A stretch of DNA of 64,000 nucleotides from Microbacterium sp. GTDB lineage: Bacteria; Actinomycetota; Actinomycetes; Actinomycetales; Microbacteriaceae. The stretch spans positions 1-64,000 of the forward strand of contig JAEKKN010000041.1 in the NCBI GenBank assembly GCA_019510305.1, in the 5' to 3' direction. Position numbers and translations under genes: made by a program. Each line of letters opens with the position of its first letter. Position 1 is the first letter of the stretch. The notes beneath the pieces were generated by a model. That model worked only from the letters and a program-made list of their open reading frames with translations. It did not search any database and was not told the origin of the DNA. This document shows positions 1 through 10,002 of the stretch, piece after piece.

Positions 1-405
1 CCCAACGGCGACCTCTACGTCGAGGTGACCGTGAACCCCCACCCCGCGTTCAGCCGCGACGGCGACGATCTGCTGGCGACGCTCGAGGTGTCGATGACCG
101 ATGCGATCCTCGGCACCGAGACCACGATTCAGGGTCTCGACGGCGAGGTCGACCTCGAGATCCGCTCCGGAGTGCAATCCGGCGACGTGCTCACGATCAA
201 GGGCCGCGGCATCACCCCCCTGCGCGGCACGCAGCGCGGCGATCTCCGCGTCGGTGTGCAGGTCGTCACGCCGACCAGGATCGACGCTGCGCAGCGCAAG
301 CTCATCGAGGACTTCGCGAAGAAGACGAAGGCGCCCGCCCCTCAGCTGGCGCAGTTCCAGCAGGGGCTGTTCTCGAAGCTCCGCGACCGCTTCCGTTCGC
401 ACTGA
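1..405 (+). CDS. dnaJ: Chaperone protein DnaJ, C-terminal part (5' truncated by window)
   Basis: The frame is open from base 1 to a TGA at 403-405, giving the last 134 residues. They match the second substrate-binding beta domain and the dimerisation tail of DnaJ (Hsp40): NPHPAFSRDGDDL, then GVQSGDVLTIKGRGITPLRG, then a basic tail. The J domain and zinc fingers lie upstream of the window. DnaJ stimulates the DnaK ATPase and delivers unfolded clients in the cytoplasm. rsmE starts two bases after the stop, so the genes are almost certainly cotranscribed, as in the usual hrcA-dnaJ-rsmE cluster of Actinobacteria. Confidence 0.93.
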   Translation, partial: PNGDLYVEVTVNPHPAFSRDGDDLLATLEVSMTDAILGTETTIQGLDGEVDLEIRSGVQSGDVLTIKGRGITPLRGTQRGDLRVGVQVVTPTRIDAAQRKLIEDFAKKTKAPAPQLAQFQQGLFSKLRDRFRSH

Positions 406-407
406 CG

Positions 408-1136
408 ATGACGCTGCACTTCCTGGTCGAGTCGTCGACCGACTCCGATGCCGGCGACATCGTGTCGCTGACAGGCGCCGAGGCCAAGCACGCCGCCGTG
501 GTCAGGCGTCTGCGGGTCGGAGAAGCCGTCACCGTGGGAGACGGGCGAGGAGTCTGGCTCACGGGTGTCGCCGAGGAGGTCGCACCGTCCCGCGTGGACG
601 TGCGCATCGCGCAGCGTGTCGTGCACGCGATGCCGGAGCCGCGTCTCGTGCTCGCGCAGGCCCTGGCGAAAGGCGATCGCGACGAACTGGCGGTGCAGGC
701 CGCGTGCGAGCTCGGCATCGACGAGATCGTGCCCTGGCAGGCGGCGCGCAGCGTGTCGCGATGGGAAGGGCCGAAGGCGGCGAAGGGTCGCGAGCGCTGG
801 GCGACGATCGTGCGCGAGGCCGCGAAGCAGGCGCATCGGGCCTGGGTGCCGGAAGTGACTCCGCCCGTCTCCACCGCCCAGCTCATGGAGTGGACCGAGA
901 CGCACCGAGTGCTGCTGCTCGATCCGACGGCATCCGTCCGCCTCTCGGAACTCGAACCGGACGGGCGCGACCTGGTGCTCGTGGTGGGCCCGGAGGGCGG
1001 CATCGCCCCGGAGGAGCTCGATCGGCTCGCGGATGCCGGTGCCGAGCGTGTGCTGCTCGGCGACACCGTGCTGCGCACCTCGACTGCGGGTCCTGCGGCG
1101 ATCGCCGTGCTGTCCGCGCTGCTCGGCCGCTGGTGA
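408..1136 (+). CDS. rsmE: 16S rRNA (uracil1498-N3)-methyltransferase RsmE
   Basis: A 242-residue SPOUT-class methyltransferase that methylates N3 of U1498 in 16S rRNA using S-adenosylmethionine. The N-terminal 70 residues form the PUA-like RNA-binding part (TGAEAKHAAVVRRLRVGE). The C-terminal SAM-binding trefoil knot is visible as LVVGPEGGIAPEEL near residue 190 and LLGDTVLRTSTA near 215, the two RsmE hallmarks. Length is normal for the family. It follows dnaJ by two bases, which suggests translational coupling, and a separate promoter for the next gene lies just after its stop. Confidence 0.95.
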   Translation: MTLHFLVESSTDSDAGDIVSLTGAEAKHAAVVRRLRVGEAVTVGDGRGVWLTGVAEEVAPSRVDVRIAQRVVHAMPEPRLVLAQALAKGDRDELAVQAACELGIDEIVPWQAARSVSRWEGPKAAKGRERWATIVREAAKQAHRAWVPEVTPPVSTAQLMEWTETHRVLLLDPTASVRLSELEPDGRDLVLVVGPEGGIAPEELDRLADAGAERVLLGDTVLRTSTAGPAAIAVLSALLGRW

Positions 1137-1147
1137 GCTGCGCTCAC

Positions 1148-1153
1148 TAGACT
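1148..1153 (+). promoter_or_regulatory. Candidate -10 box of a leaderless promoter for the HIT gene
   Basis: TAGACT lies exactly six bases upstream of the ATG at 1160. Transcription would therefore start at or next to the start codon, and no Shine-Dalgarno sequence fits between. No clear -35 box is seen. Confidence 0.55.
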
Positions 1154-1159
1154 GGGACC

Positions 1160-1507
1160 ATGAGCGAGCCTTCGATCTTCACGCGCATACTCACCGGCGA
1201 CATCCCCGGCGAGATCCTGCTGGAGACCGAGCGCATCTTCGCGATCCGCGACATCAACCCGCAGGCTCCGCTGCACGTCCTGATCATTCCGAAGACAGGG
1301 GACTATCGAGATGTCACCGAGCTCGCAGCCGGTGACCCCGATCTGCTCGCCGAGATGGTGGCGGTCGCCCAGCGACTGGCCGACGAGCACGCCAACGGCG
1401 AGTACCGGCTGATCTTCAACAAGGGCGCCAGTGCCGCTCAGTCCGTCTTCCACGTGCACGCCCATGTGCTCGGCAACTTCGAGGAGAACAAGCTCGTTGG
1501 CTTCTGA
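1160..1507 (+). CDS. HIT family protein (nucleotide hydrolase/transferase)
   Basis: A 115-residue histidine-triad protein. The triad is visible as HVHAHV around residues 98-102, preceded by the conserved NPQAPLHVLIIPK segment. Members of this HINT/PKCI-like branch hydrolyse adenosine phosphoramidates or related nucleotide conjugates; the physiological substrate is not known from sequence. It is probably transcribed from its own leaderless promoter, and its 3' end overlaps the phoH start, so it may head a HIT-phoH-ybeY-corC-era transcript. Length is typical for the family. Confidence 0.9.
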   Translation: MSEPSIFTRILTGDIPGEILLETERIFAIRDINPQAPLHVLIIPKTGDYRDVTELAAGDPDLLAEMVAVAQRLADEHANGEYRLIFNKGASAAQSVFHVHAHVLGNFEENKLVGF

Positions 1508-2570
1508 CGACACCACTGAACGGATCTACGCCGACGGCGTGGCCATGGTCCAGCTGCTCGGTCCGCAGGATCGGCTACTGCGGATGCTTGAGAAGGAGCA
1601 TCCCGACGTGCAGGTGCTCGTGCGTGGCAACGAGATCACCTTGACGGGCGAGGCGGCAGCGGTCGCCGCGGCCCGACGATTGGTCGACGAGCTGCTCACC
1701 ATGACCAGGAACGGGCACGACCTGGCGCCCAGCGATGTCACGAGCTCGGCGCAGATGCTGCGTCGAGACGGTGGCCCCCGGCCGAGCGAAGTGCTCGGCG
1801 AGGCGATCCTGTCCACGCGGGGCAAGGTGATCCGACCGAAGACCCCGGGTCAGAAGGAGTACGTCGACGCGATCGAGGAGAACACGATCGTATTCGGGAT
1901 CGGCCCCGCCGGCACCGGCAAGACGTACCTCGCCATGGCGAAGGCCGTGCAGGCGCTGCAGCGCAAAGAGGTCACGCGCATCATCCTCACGCGTCCCGCC
2001 GTCGAGGCGGGCGAGCGACTCGGATTCCTCCCCGGCACGCTGACCGACAAGATCGATCCCTACCTGCGGCCGCTGTACGACGCGCTCAACGAGATGATGG
2101 ATCCCGAGATCGTGCCGCGGCTGATGGCCACGGGGACGATCGAGGTCGCCCCCCTCGCCTACATGCGCGGGCGCACGCTGAACGACTCCTTCGTCGTGCT
2201 CGACGAGGCGCAGAACACCACGCCCGAGCAGATGAAGATGTTCCTCACCCGTCTGGGCTTCGGCACGAAGATGGTCGTCACCGGCGACATCACCCAGGTC
2301 GACCTGCCCCAGGGATCCTCCGGGCTCCGCCTGGTGACCCGCGTGCTGAACGACATCGACGACATCCACTTCTCCCGGCTGACGAGTGAGGACGTCGTGC
2401 GTCATTCGCTCGTCGGACGCATCGTCGACGCGTACAGCGAGTACGACGAGAAGCGCACGGCGCAGCGCTTCGAGCGCGAGCAGGCGGCCGAGTTCGCCAA
2501 CCGCGCCGATCGCCGGGGCGCACAGCGCCCCGGCCCCAGAGACCGGATGCCGAAACGAGGACTCTCATGA
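1497..2570 (+). CDS. phoH: PhoH family ATPase
   Basis: A 357-residue PhoH/YbeZ-type P-loop ATPase. It has an N-terminal KH-like segment, Walker A GPAGTGKT near residues 136-143 and Walker B VVLDEAQN near 232. It is the usual partner of the RNase YbeY in rRNA maturation and stress response, and ybeY follows immediately. I chose the TTG at 1497 because GAGGAG at 1481-1486 sits ten bases upstream and the protein then begins with the conserved ERIYADGVAMVQLLG segment. The upstream in-frame ATG at 1431 lies deep inside the HIT gene and would add non-homologous sequence. It overlaps HIT by 11 bases and ybeY by 4. Confidence 0.92.
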   Translation: MASDDTTERIYADGVAMVQLLGPQDRLLRMLEKEHPDVQVLVRGNEITLTGEAAAVAAARRLVDELLTMTRNGHDLAPSDVTSSAQMLRRDGGPRPSEVLGEAILSTRGKVIRPKTPGQKEYVDAIEENTIVFGIGPAGTGKTYLAMAKAVQALQRKEVTRIILTRPAVEAGERLGFLPGTLTDKIDPYLRPLYDALNEMMDPEIVPRLMATGTIEVAPLAYMRGRTLNDSFVVLDEAQNTTPEQMKMFLTRLGFGTKMVVTGDITQVDLPQGSSGLRLVTRVLNDIDDIHFSRLTSEDVVRHSLVGRIVDAYSEYDEKRTAQRFEREQAAEFANRADRRGAQRPGPRDRMPKRGLS

Positions 2571-3025
2571 TCGAGATCAACAACGAGTCGGCGATCGATG
2601 TCGACGAGACCGTGCTGCAGCGGCTGACCGACTTCAACCTCGCCCAGCTGCACGTCAGCCCCGACGCCGAAGTGGCGATCGTGCTCGTCGACGAGGGCGC
2701 GATGGAAGCCCTGCACGTGCAGTGGATGGACGAGCCGGGCCCGACCGATGTCCTGAGCTTCCCGATGGACGAGCTGCGCCCGGGTACGGAGGACCGTCCG
2801 ACGGCCCCCGGTCTGCTCGGCGACATCGTGCTGTGCCCGCAGGTCGCCGAGACGCAGGCGCAGGCCGCGGGCCACACGCTGATGGACGAGCTGATCCTGC
2901 TCACGACCCACGGACTTCTGCACCTGCTCGGCTTCGATCACGCCGAACCCGACGAGGAGCGTGAGATGTTCGGTCTGCAGAAGGAGCTCATCCAGGGGTT
3001 CGCTGCGGCTGAACGCCGACGATGA
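2567..3025 (+). CDS. ybeY: rRNA maturation RNase YbeY
   Basis: A 152-residue zinc-dependent endoribonuclease of the UPF0054 family, acting in 16S rRNA 3'-end maturation and ribosome quality control. The metal-binding HGLLHLLGFDH motif is intact, with histidines near residues 115, 119 and 125, and the upstream DVLSFPMDE motif is also present. It overlaps phoH by ATGA at 2567-2570 and the next gene by ATGA at 3022-3025, so translation of the three genes is coupled. Confidence 0.95.
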   Translation: MIEINNESAIDVDETVLQRLTDFNLAQLHVSPDAEVAIVLVDEGAMEALHVQWMDEPGPTDVLSFPMDELRPGTEDRPTAPGLLGDIVLCPQVAETQAQAAGHTLMDELILLTTHGLLHLLGFDHAEPDEEREMFGLQKELIQGFAAAERRR

Positions 3026-4305
3026 CCGTCGCCTTCCTCCTGATCGGCGCCGTGCTGCTGGTCGCCTTCGGAGGCCTGATGGCGGCGATCGACGCCGCAT
3101 TCGGGGTGAGGTCGCGCGCCGACCTGGAGGAGATGGGATCCGAGGGGCGCAACGCGCATCAGCTGGCGCGCATCGCCGCCGATCCTGAAGCCCACGTGAA
3201 CGCGGTCGCTTTCATCCGCGTGCTGTCAGAGACGACGGCCGCCGTGCTGGTCACCGTCGCATTCTCGAACCTCTTCGAGAACATCTGGTGGGCGATGCTC
3301 GCCGCCGCCGTGCTCATGACCGGCATCACCTTCGTGCTCGTCGGCGCCAGCCCGCGTACCTTCGGTCGTCATCATGCGGATCGGATGCTGCGCGCATGCG
3401 CACCTGTCGTGCGCGGAGTGCGGATCATCCTCGGCCCGCTTGCGCAGGGTCTGGTCGTGCTCGGCAACCGGGTGACGCCGGGCGCCGGACGCAGCACCTT
3501 CAGCTCCGAGGAGCAGCTGCTGAGCATGGTCGACGAGGCGGCGTCGAACGCCCTCATCGAAGAGGACGATCGGGATCTCATCCATTCGGTCTTCGATTTC
3601 ACGGATCAGTTCGTGCGCGCGGTGATGGTGCCGCGCACCGAGATGGTCGCGGTCGACGCCACGGCGACGACGAGCGAAGCGATGGCGCTGTTCCTGAACC
3701 GGGGTGTGTCTCGGATGCCCGTCGTCGATGACGAGGCCGACGATGTCGTGGGCGTTCTCTATCTCAAGGATCTGGTGCAGTTCGCCTTCCGCGACGAGAG
3801 CGCCTGGCGCGCCGCATCGATCCGGCCGATATCACGCCCCGCCACCTTCGTCCCCGAGTCGATGCGCGCCGAGACCCTCTTGCAGCAGATGAAGCGCGAT
3901 GCCGTGCACGTGTGCCTCGTGATCGATGAGCACGGCGGCATCTCGGGCCTCGTCACCCTGGAGGATCTGATCGAGGAGCTCGTCGGTGAGATCGCGGACG
4001 AGTACGATCAGGTGTCGGCGGAAGTCGTCGATCTCGGCGAGGGCAGGTACCGCGTGAGCGCCCGTCTTCCGCTGGAGGATGTCGGCGATCTGTTCGGACT
4101 CGAACTCGAAGACGAGGACGTCGACTCGATCGGCGGACTGCTGGGCAAGACGCTCGGACAGGTTCCGCAACCGGGAGCCGCGGCGGTCGTCGACGGCCTC
4201 CTGCTCACGGGCGGGGCGTCGAGAGGGCGCGGCCGTGGAATCGCGACCGTGTTCGTGGAGAGGGCGCCCGGAGCGCCCGATGAAGGAGAAGCAGACGATG
4301 ACTGA
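3022..4305 (+). CDS. Hemolysin/CNNM-type membrane protein with CBS domains (CorC-like)
   Basis: A 427-residue protein with the DUF21-CBS-CBS-CorC_HlyC architecture. The first 190 residues contain several hydrophobic segments (DUF21/CNNM transmembrane domain). Paired CBS domains follow (VMVPRTEMVAVDA to LYLKDLVQF, then CLVIDEHGGISGLVTLEDLIEELVG), and the C-terminal CorC_HlyC domain starts near residue 340. Related proteins act in magnesium or cobalt efflux; the hemolysin label is historical. The gene overlaps ybeY and era, a conserved placement in Actinobacteria. The acidic C-terminal tail is low complexity. Confidence 0.9.
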   Translation: MTVAFLLIGAVLLVAFGGLMAAIDAAFGVRSRADLEEMGSEGRNAHQLARIAADPEAHVNAVAFIRVLSETTAAVLVTVAFSNLFENIWWAMLAAAVLMTGITFVLVGASPRTFGRHHADRMLRACAPVVRGVRIILGPLAQGLVVLGNRVTPGAGRSTFSSEEQLLSMVDEAASNALIEEDDRDLIHSVFDFTDQFVRAVMVPRTEMVAVDATATTSEAMALFLNRGVSRMPVVDDEADDVVGVLYLKDLVQFAFRDESAWRAASIRPISRPATFVPESMRAETLLQQMKRDAVHVCLVIDEHGGISGLVTLEDLIEELVGEIADEYDQVSAEVVDLGEGRYRVSARLPLEDVGDLFGLELEDEDVDSIGGLLGKTLGQVPQPGAAAVVDGLLLTGGASRGRGRGIATVFVERAPGAPDEGEADDD

Positions 4306-5194
4306 GCAGGCCAGAAGCGGCTTCGTGACCTTCGTCGGACGCCCGAACGTGGGCAAATCCACCCTGACGAACGCGCTGGTCGGCGAGAAGATCGCGATCA
4401 TCAGCGACAAGCCGCAGACGACCAGGCGGGCGATCCGCGGCATCGTGAACCGCCCCGAGGGGCAGCTCGTGATCGTCGACACGCCCGGCATCCACAAACC
4501 TCGTACGCTGCTCGGCGAGCGGTTGAACGATCTCGTCGAGCAGGTTCTCGGCGATGTCGACGTGATCGGCTTCTGCGTGCCCGCGACCGAGAAGGTGGGC
4601 CCCGGCGATCGCCGGATCGCCGCATCGCTCGACGGGCATCCGCGGGCGAAGAAGATCGCGATCGTGACCAAGACGGATGCCGCGAGCCGCGATGAGATCA
4701 CGGAACGGCTGATGGAGGTCGATTCGCTGCGCGAGGACTGGGCCGCCGTCATCCCGCTGTCGGCGCTCACGCGTGACCAGCTCGAGGTGCTGTCCGACGA
4801 GGTGCTGGCGCTCATGCCGACCGGCCCCGCTCTCTACCCCGAGGGGATCACGACCGACGAGACAGAAGAGGACCGCATCGCGGAGATCATCCGCGAGGCC
4901 GCCCTCGACGGAGTGCGCGACGAGCTTCCGCACTCGATCGCCGTGGTCGTCGACGACATCGCTCCCCGTGAGGGAAGCGATCTGACCGACGTGCACGCGT
5001 CGATCGTGGTCGAACGCGACAGCCAGAAGGCCATCATCATCGGTCACAAGGGCTCGCGCCTGCGTGATGTCGGGGCGAAGGCTCGCGGCGAGATCGAAGG
5101 ACTGCTCGGCACCCGTGTGTTCCTCGGACTGCACGTCAAGGTCGCCAAGGAATGGCAGCGCGATCCGAAGCAGCTCGGCCGACTCGGATTCTGA
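4298..5194 (+). CDS. era: GTPase Era
   Basis: A 298-residue Ras-like GTPase with a KH domain, needed for 16S rRNA processing and 30S assembly. G1 GRPNVGKST is at residues 14-22, G3 DTPG near 61 and G4 TKTD near 124. The C-terminal KH loop IIGHKGSRLRDVGAKAR starts near 247. The ATG at 4298 was chosen because AAGGAG at 4283-4288 lies nine bases upstream; a second ATG at 4280 is in frame but lacks such a site. The start overlaps the stop of the preceding gene. It ends the conserved ribosome-maturation operon. Confidence 0.95.
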   Translation: MTEQARSGFVTFVGRPNVGKSTLTNALVGEKIAIISDKPQTTRRAIRGIVNRPEGQLVIVDTPGIHKPRTLLGERLNDLVEQVLGDVDVIGFCVPATEKVGPGDRRIAASLDGHPRAKKIAIVTKTDAASRDEITERLMEVDSLREDWAAVIPLSALTRDQLEVLSDEVLALMPTGPALYPEGITTDETEEDRIAEIIREAALDGVRDELPHSIAVVVDDIAPREGSDLTDVHASIVVERDSQKAIIIGHKGSRLRDVGAKARGEIEGLLGTRVFLGLHVKVAKEWQRDPKQLGRLGF

Positions 5195-5215
5195 CATGGG
5201 CGCGCTCCGTCACCA

Positions 5216-5230
5216 GGCGGCGAGGCCGCC
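5216..5230 (+). terminator. GC-rich hairpin between era and the sigma factor gene
   Basis: GGCGGC-gag-GCCGCC forms a tight stem with a three-base loop 22 bases after the era stop. No T-run follows, so it may be a weak terminator or a stem close to the start of the sigma factor gene at 5243. Confidence 0.35.
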
Positions 5231-5242
5231 GCTGCCGCCCTC

Positions 5243-5776
5243 ATGAAGGCGAGCAGCGAAGACCCGAACTCGCTGCGCAACGAGGTCTTCTCCCGTGTGT
5301 TCGATGAGAACTGGGCTGCCGTCAGACATCACGTCGAATGCGTGGTCGACGACGATGCCGAGGTGACCGAGATCGTCTCAGAGGTCTTCTTCAGCGCGTG
5401 GTCGCGACTGAAACCGCACCGACCGTACGATCGCGCCTGGTTGCTGAAGTTCGCCGATCGGTCTCTGCGCCGGCGATGGAATCGAGTGGCCGACCGCCCC
5501 GCGGTGACCGCGGCCGTGCATGCCGGCCTCTCGAACGAGGACGCGGAGAGCGGGGCATCCGCAGATCACGCTGAAGTCCTGAGAGCTCTCTCTGGTCTCA
5601 ACGTGCGCGAACGGCGTATCATCATGCTCACGTACTGGGACGGACTCGCGGTGGGGGATATCGCCGGGTCGATGGGTGTTTCCCGTGCCTGTGCGGATCG
5701 GATTCATCGTCGCGCACACGAGAAGCTGCGCCGGGGGCTGGGCCTGGAGGGGGCAACTGATGCCGAAGATCACTGA
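5243..5776 (+). CDS. RNA polymerase sigma factor, ECF-like sigma-70 family
   Basis: A 177-residue protein with the two-domain ECF layout. Region 2 spans about residues 15-85 (VVDDDAEVTEIVSEVFFSAWSRLKPHRPYDRAWLLKFADRSLRRRW). Region 4, from about residue 112, is a helix-turn-helix (LNVRERRIIMLTYWDGLAVGDIAGSMGVSRACADRIHRRAHEKLRRGL). Region 2.4 is less canonical than in well-studied ECF groups, so I cannot assign a group. It overlaps the next gene, a one-pass membrane protein, which fits a sigma/anti-sigma pair. Its signal and target promoters are unknown. Confidence 0.85.
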   Translation: MKASSEDPNSLRNEVFSRVFDENWAAVRHHVECVVDDDAEVTEIVSEVFFSAWSRLKPHRPYDRAWLLKFADRSLRRRWNRVADRPAVTAAVHAGLSNEDAESGASADHAEVLRALSGLNVRERRIIMLTYWDGLAVGDIAGSMGVSRACADRIHRRAHEKLRRGLGLEGATDAEDH

Positions 5777-6746
5777 CGAGGAGCTGGATCGGCTGCTGGT
5801 CGAGGCCGCACCGGCTCGCACGCCGATCGACGCGAAGCCGGACGCTGAGGCCCTCGCGATGCTCGAGCGGATCATGGCCACCGACCCGCACCCGCACCGG
5901 AAGCGCAACCGCGTGATCGGTGTGCTCGCCGGCCTTGCGGCCGCTGTCACCGCCACAGTCATCGGCGTCAACGTGCTCGTGCCGACGAGCGCCGCGGTGG
6001 CCGGCTCTCCTCAGCCTCTCGATTTCTCGGGCGCGAGCACGGTCGCGGAGACGATCGAAGATGCACAGGCTGCTCTCGCCGCGGGGCCAGGACCCGTCGA
6101 GCCGGTGAGGTTCGTGCGCTCGGCGACGTGGTCGTTCAACATCGACGCCGACTACGGCACCTCAGTGGTGGTTCCGCAGCTGGTCACGCTGCAGTGGGAC
6201 GCCGATCAGTCCGGTCGGGTGACGGTCATCGACGGCGCCCCCTATGACCCTTCCGATGCGTCGGCGAACGTGTCGGCGGAAGTCACCAGCAGCGGTCGCG
6301 TCTCGATGGACCTGAAGATGGCTCCCGGCGAGTTCGCGAGTCCCGTGGCCGCGCCCCCCGGAGCGGCGCGCGAGGACATCGCGGCCGCCCTCGTCGCGTT
6401 CGGGATGCCTGCCGATCCGACTTCCTACGACGTGCTGCTGGCGGCTTCGGCCCTGCTCGAGCAATGGACGCTGACCAACGAGCAGGAGTCGCAGATACTC
6501 GCGATCCTCGACGACACGGAGGGCGCTACTTCTCTCGGTACGACCGTCGACCGGCTCGGCCGCGACGTCGCCGGTCTGCGCGTGACGTCTGCGGATGGCG
6601 CGGCGAGCGATGTCGTGCTGCTCTCGGCCGACTCCGGCCGCATCGTCGGCTTCGAGCGGACCAACATCCTCGAAGACGACGTGCTTCCAGCTGGGGCGGT
6701 CATCGCCTACCGTCTGTTCGACGTGCCGGAGGAGGTCGCGAAGTGA
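5760..6746 (+). CDS. One-pass membrane protein, probable anti-sigma factor
   Basis: 328 residues. The first 45 or so are cytoplasmic, acidic then basic (HPHRKRNR). A single transmembrane segment spans about residues 48-68, followed by a 260-residue extracytoplasmic domain. The ATG at 5760 is supported by GGAGG at 5746-5750 and overlaps the sigma gene by 17 bases. No HxxxCxxC zinc motif of ZAS anti-sigma factors is visible. The anti-sigma role is inferred only from position and topology. The outer domain resembles actinobacterial CU044_5270-type hypothetical proteins, which often sit next to sigma factor genes. Confidence 0.65.
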   Translation: MPKITDEELDRLLVEAAPARTPIDAKPDAEALAMLERIMATDPHPHRKRNRVIGVLAGLAAAVTATVIGVNVLVPTSAAVAGSPQPLDFSGASTVAETIEDAQAALAAGPGPVEPVRFVRSATWSFNIDADYGTSVVVPQLVTLQWDADQSGRVTVIDGAPYDPSDASANVSAEVTSSGRVSMDLKMAPGEFASPVAAPPGAAREDIAAALVAFGMPADPTSYDVLLAASALLEQWTLTNEQESQILAILDDTEGATSLGTTVDRLGRDVAGLRVTSADGAASDVVLLSADSGRIVGFERTNILEDDVLPAGAVIAYRLFDVPEEVAK

Positions 6747-7225
6747 CGGCGGTCCGGTCGCTGATCGCGATCGCGACGGGTGTGCTGCTGGCGATCACGG
6801 CTGTGTCGCCGGCTGATGCGGTCGATGACGGACGCGTCGACGTCGCGCCGGAGGTCGCACAGATGCTGGAGGAGGTTCCCGGCGGCGTGCTCATCGACGG
6901 ACATCATGCCGTCTGGCCGGCGCTCCACATGGAACTCGTCGTTCCGACCGGTTCGCCGCGCTCGTTCTCGGCGTCGTCGGTGGGCCCGTGCCCGAGCGGC
7001 GGGGTCTGCCTGTTCGCGGGATACTCCCTCGGCGGCACGATGCTCGCGTTCAGCACGTGCGGAATCCACTCCATCCCCTCTTCGTTCAGTGCGCGCTCGC
7101 TCGCGCATGCGCGCTCCTCCGGGTACACACAGGCCCGCAACGGGACGACGGTGCTCGCCACGGCGTACGTCGGCGGATGGGCCAACATCTACGGCACGAC
7201 GACGAATCTCCGCTGCGTCCTCTGA
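6743..7225 (+). CDS. Secreted cysteine-containing protein, similar to peptidase inhibitor family I36
   Basis: 160 residues starting at GTG 6743, which overlaps the previous stop as GTGA. A signal peptide is clear: a short basic start, the hydrophobic core LIAIATGVLLAITAVSPA, and a likely cleavage after ADA. The mature part contains CPSGGVCLFAGYSLGG followed by two more cysteines (FSTCG and the C-terminal NLRCVL). That pattern resembles the small secreted I36 (SMI-type) metallopeptidase inhibitors of Actinobacteria. Its coupling to the sigma factor and membrane protein suggests it may be part of, or report on, an envelope stress response. Inhibitor activity is not proven by sequence. Confidence 0.65.
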   Translation: MTAVRSLIAIATGVLLAITAVSPADAVDDGRVDVAPEVAQMLEEVPGGVLIDGHHAVWPALHMELVVPTGSPRSFSASSVGPCPSGGVCLFAGYSLGGTMLAFSTCGIHSIPSSFSARSLAHARSSGYTQARNGTTVLATAYVGGWANIYGTTTNLRCVL

Positions 7226-7243
7226 TACCTGTGCCCCGCTGTG

Positions 7244-7867
7244 TCAGTCGACCTCTCTGAAGGCCGAAGAGACGATCACCACGCCGTCGCCGTAGAGCGC
7301 ATTCACGGAGTCCTGCAGGGTGCCGTCATCCCACGGGACCTCCACCCAGACGTAGCCCCGCTCGGTCCGGACCTCGGTCGCCTCCGCGCCGAGTCGCTCG
7401 GTGACGTCGTCCTGTATGCGAGCGAGCTCGGCATCCGCCGTCGTGCCGACCTCACCGCCCGTGGGGTCCTCCGGTCGAATCGGGTCGTACAGGGCGAGCA
7501 TGATCGGCGGATCTGTCACGGCGACCTTCTCGCCGTCGAAGATGCCGTAGACGGCGTAGGTTCCCCAGGTCGTGGTGTCGGCCGTCTCACTGCCGTCGAC
7601 GCCCTCCCAGGTCCAGCCCTCGAGCGGGACACCCGAGCACTGCGGAGGGTGGGATTCGGCGACCGCCCCCAGACAGAGCTGCACATGGCCGCCGTCATCG
7701 ATCACGGTGCCCGTCGCGATCACCCGCCCGTCGGGTGCGGGCGCCGTCACGAGCGACACACTGGTCGGTGCAGGCGAGCTTCCCGGCGAGGTGCTGCAGG
7801 CGGTGAGCGCGAGAAGCGCTAGGGCGGATGCGACGCCGACGATGGCGCGGGTGCGAGGGGTGCTCAT
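7244..7867 (-). CDS. Hypothetical lipoprotein
   Basis: 207 residues with a lipoprotein signal peptide: a basic N terminus, the hydrophobic stretch IVGVASALALLAL and the lipobox LTAC with the acylated cysteine near residue 24, then a Ser/Pro-rich linker. The remaining domain has two cysteines (LCLG, QCSG) and no motif I recognise. The protein would be anchored on the outer face of the membrane. It is transcribed toward the I36-like gene and away from leuA, and its start lies about 60 bases from the leuA leader. Confidence 0.7.
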   Translation of the reverse strand: MSTPRTRAIVGVASALALLALTACSTSPGSSPAPTSVSLVTAPAPDGRVIATGTVIDDGGHVQLCLGAVAESHPPQCSGVPLEGWTWEGVDGSETADTTTWGTYAVYGIFDGEKVAVTDPPIMLALYDPIRPEDPTGGEVGTTADAELARIQDDVTERLGAEATEVRTERGYVWVEVPWDDGTLQDSVNALYGDGVVIVSSAFREVD

Positions 7868-7916
7868 ACCTGTCAGTGTCGGCGGAGGTCCGATCGTCTC
7901 AGCGGGATCGACCTGC

Positions 7917-7922
7917 TAGCAT
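7917..7922 (+). promoter_or_regulatory. leuA-leader promoter, extended -10
   Basis: TGC-TAGCAT (hexamer 7917-7922) is an extended -10. Six bases separate it from the ATG at 7929, which places the transcript start on the first base of the leader peptide. No convincing -35 box is seen. Confidence 0.6.
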
Positions 7923-7945
7923 GGCGGCATGCCTTTCGGCGGTCT

Positions 7946-9792
<1,847 letters not shown>

Positions 9793-9802
9793 GACGTCTC
9801 GC

Positions 9803-9824
9803 TCCCCGTCCGGGGACGACCTTT
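9803..9824 (+). terminator. Possible weak terminator after leuA
   Basis: TCCCC (9803-9807) and GGGGA (9812-9816) form a five-base stem, followed after a short gap by TTTT at 9821-9824. It is a modest intrinsic terminator candidate just after the leuA stop. Confidence 0.35.
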
Positions 9825-9835
9825 TCGCTCCCAGG

Positions 9836-9926
9836 TGGCGCCTCTGGTCGGAATCCACGCAGGATCCCGACCAGAGGCGCCAGTTTCAGTTCGGCGGGTA
9901 TCGAGGACGCGGTACCTCTGGTCGGA
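9836..9926. repeat. Long palindromic repeat with a degenerate second copy
   Basis: GGCGCCTCTGGTCGG (9837-9851) is the exact inverse of CCGACCAGAGGCGCC (9867-9881). The stem extends inward past one mismatch to a five-base loop at 9857-9861, about 20 paired bases in all. The arm CCTCTGGTCGGA recurs at 9915-9926, there followed by a weaker inverse TCCGAC near 9950. It is either the main leuA terminator or a palindromic intergenic element with a decayed neighbour. The rest of 9793-10002 holds no gene that I can support. Confidence 0.6.
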
Positions 9927-10002
9927 TGGGCTGGCGGATTCCGACGGCAGGTGCCATATGAGGGCCGCGGCGTTCGGCCGGCCGCGGCAGGTGACCGAGG
10001 GC

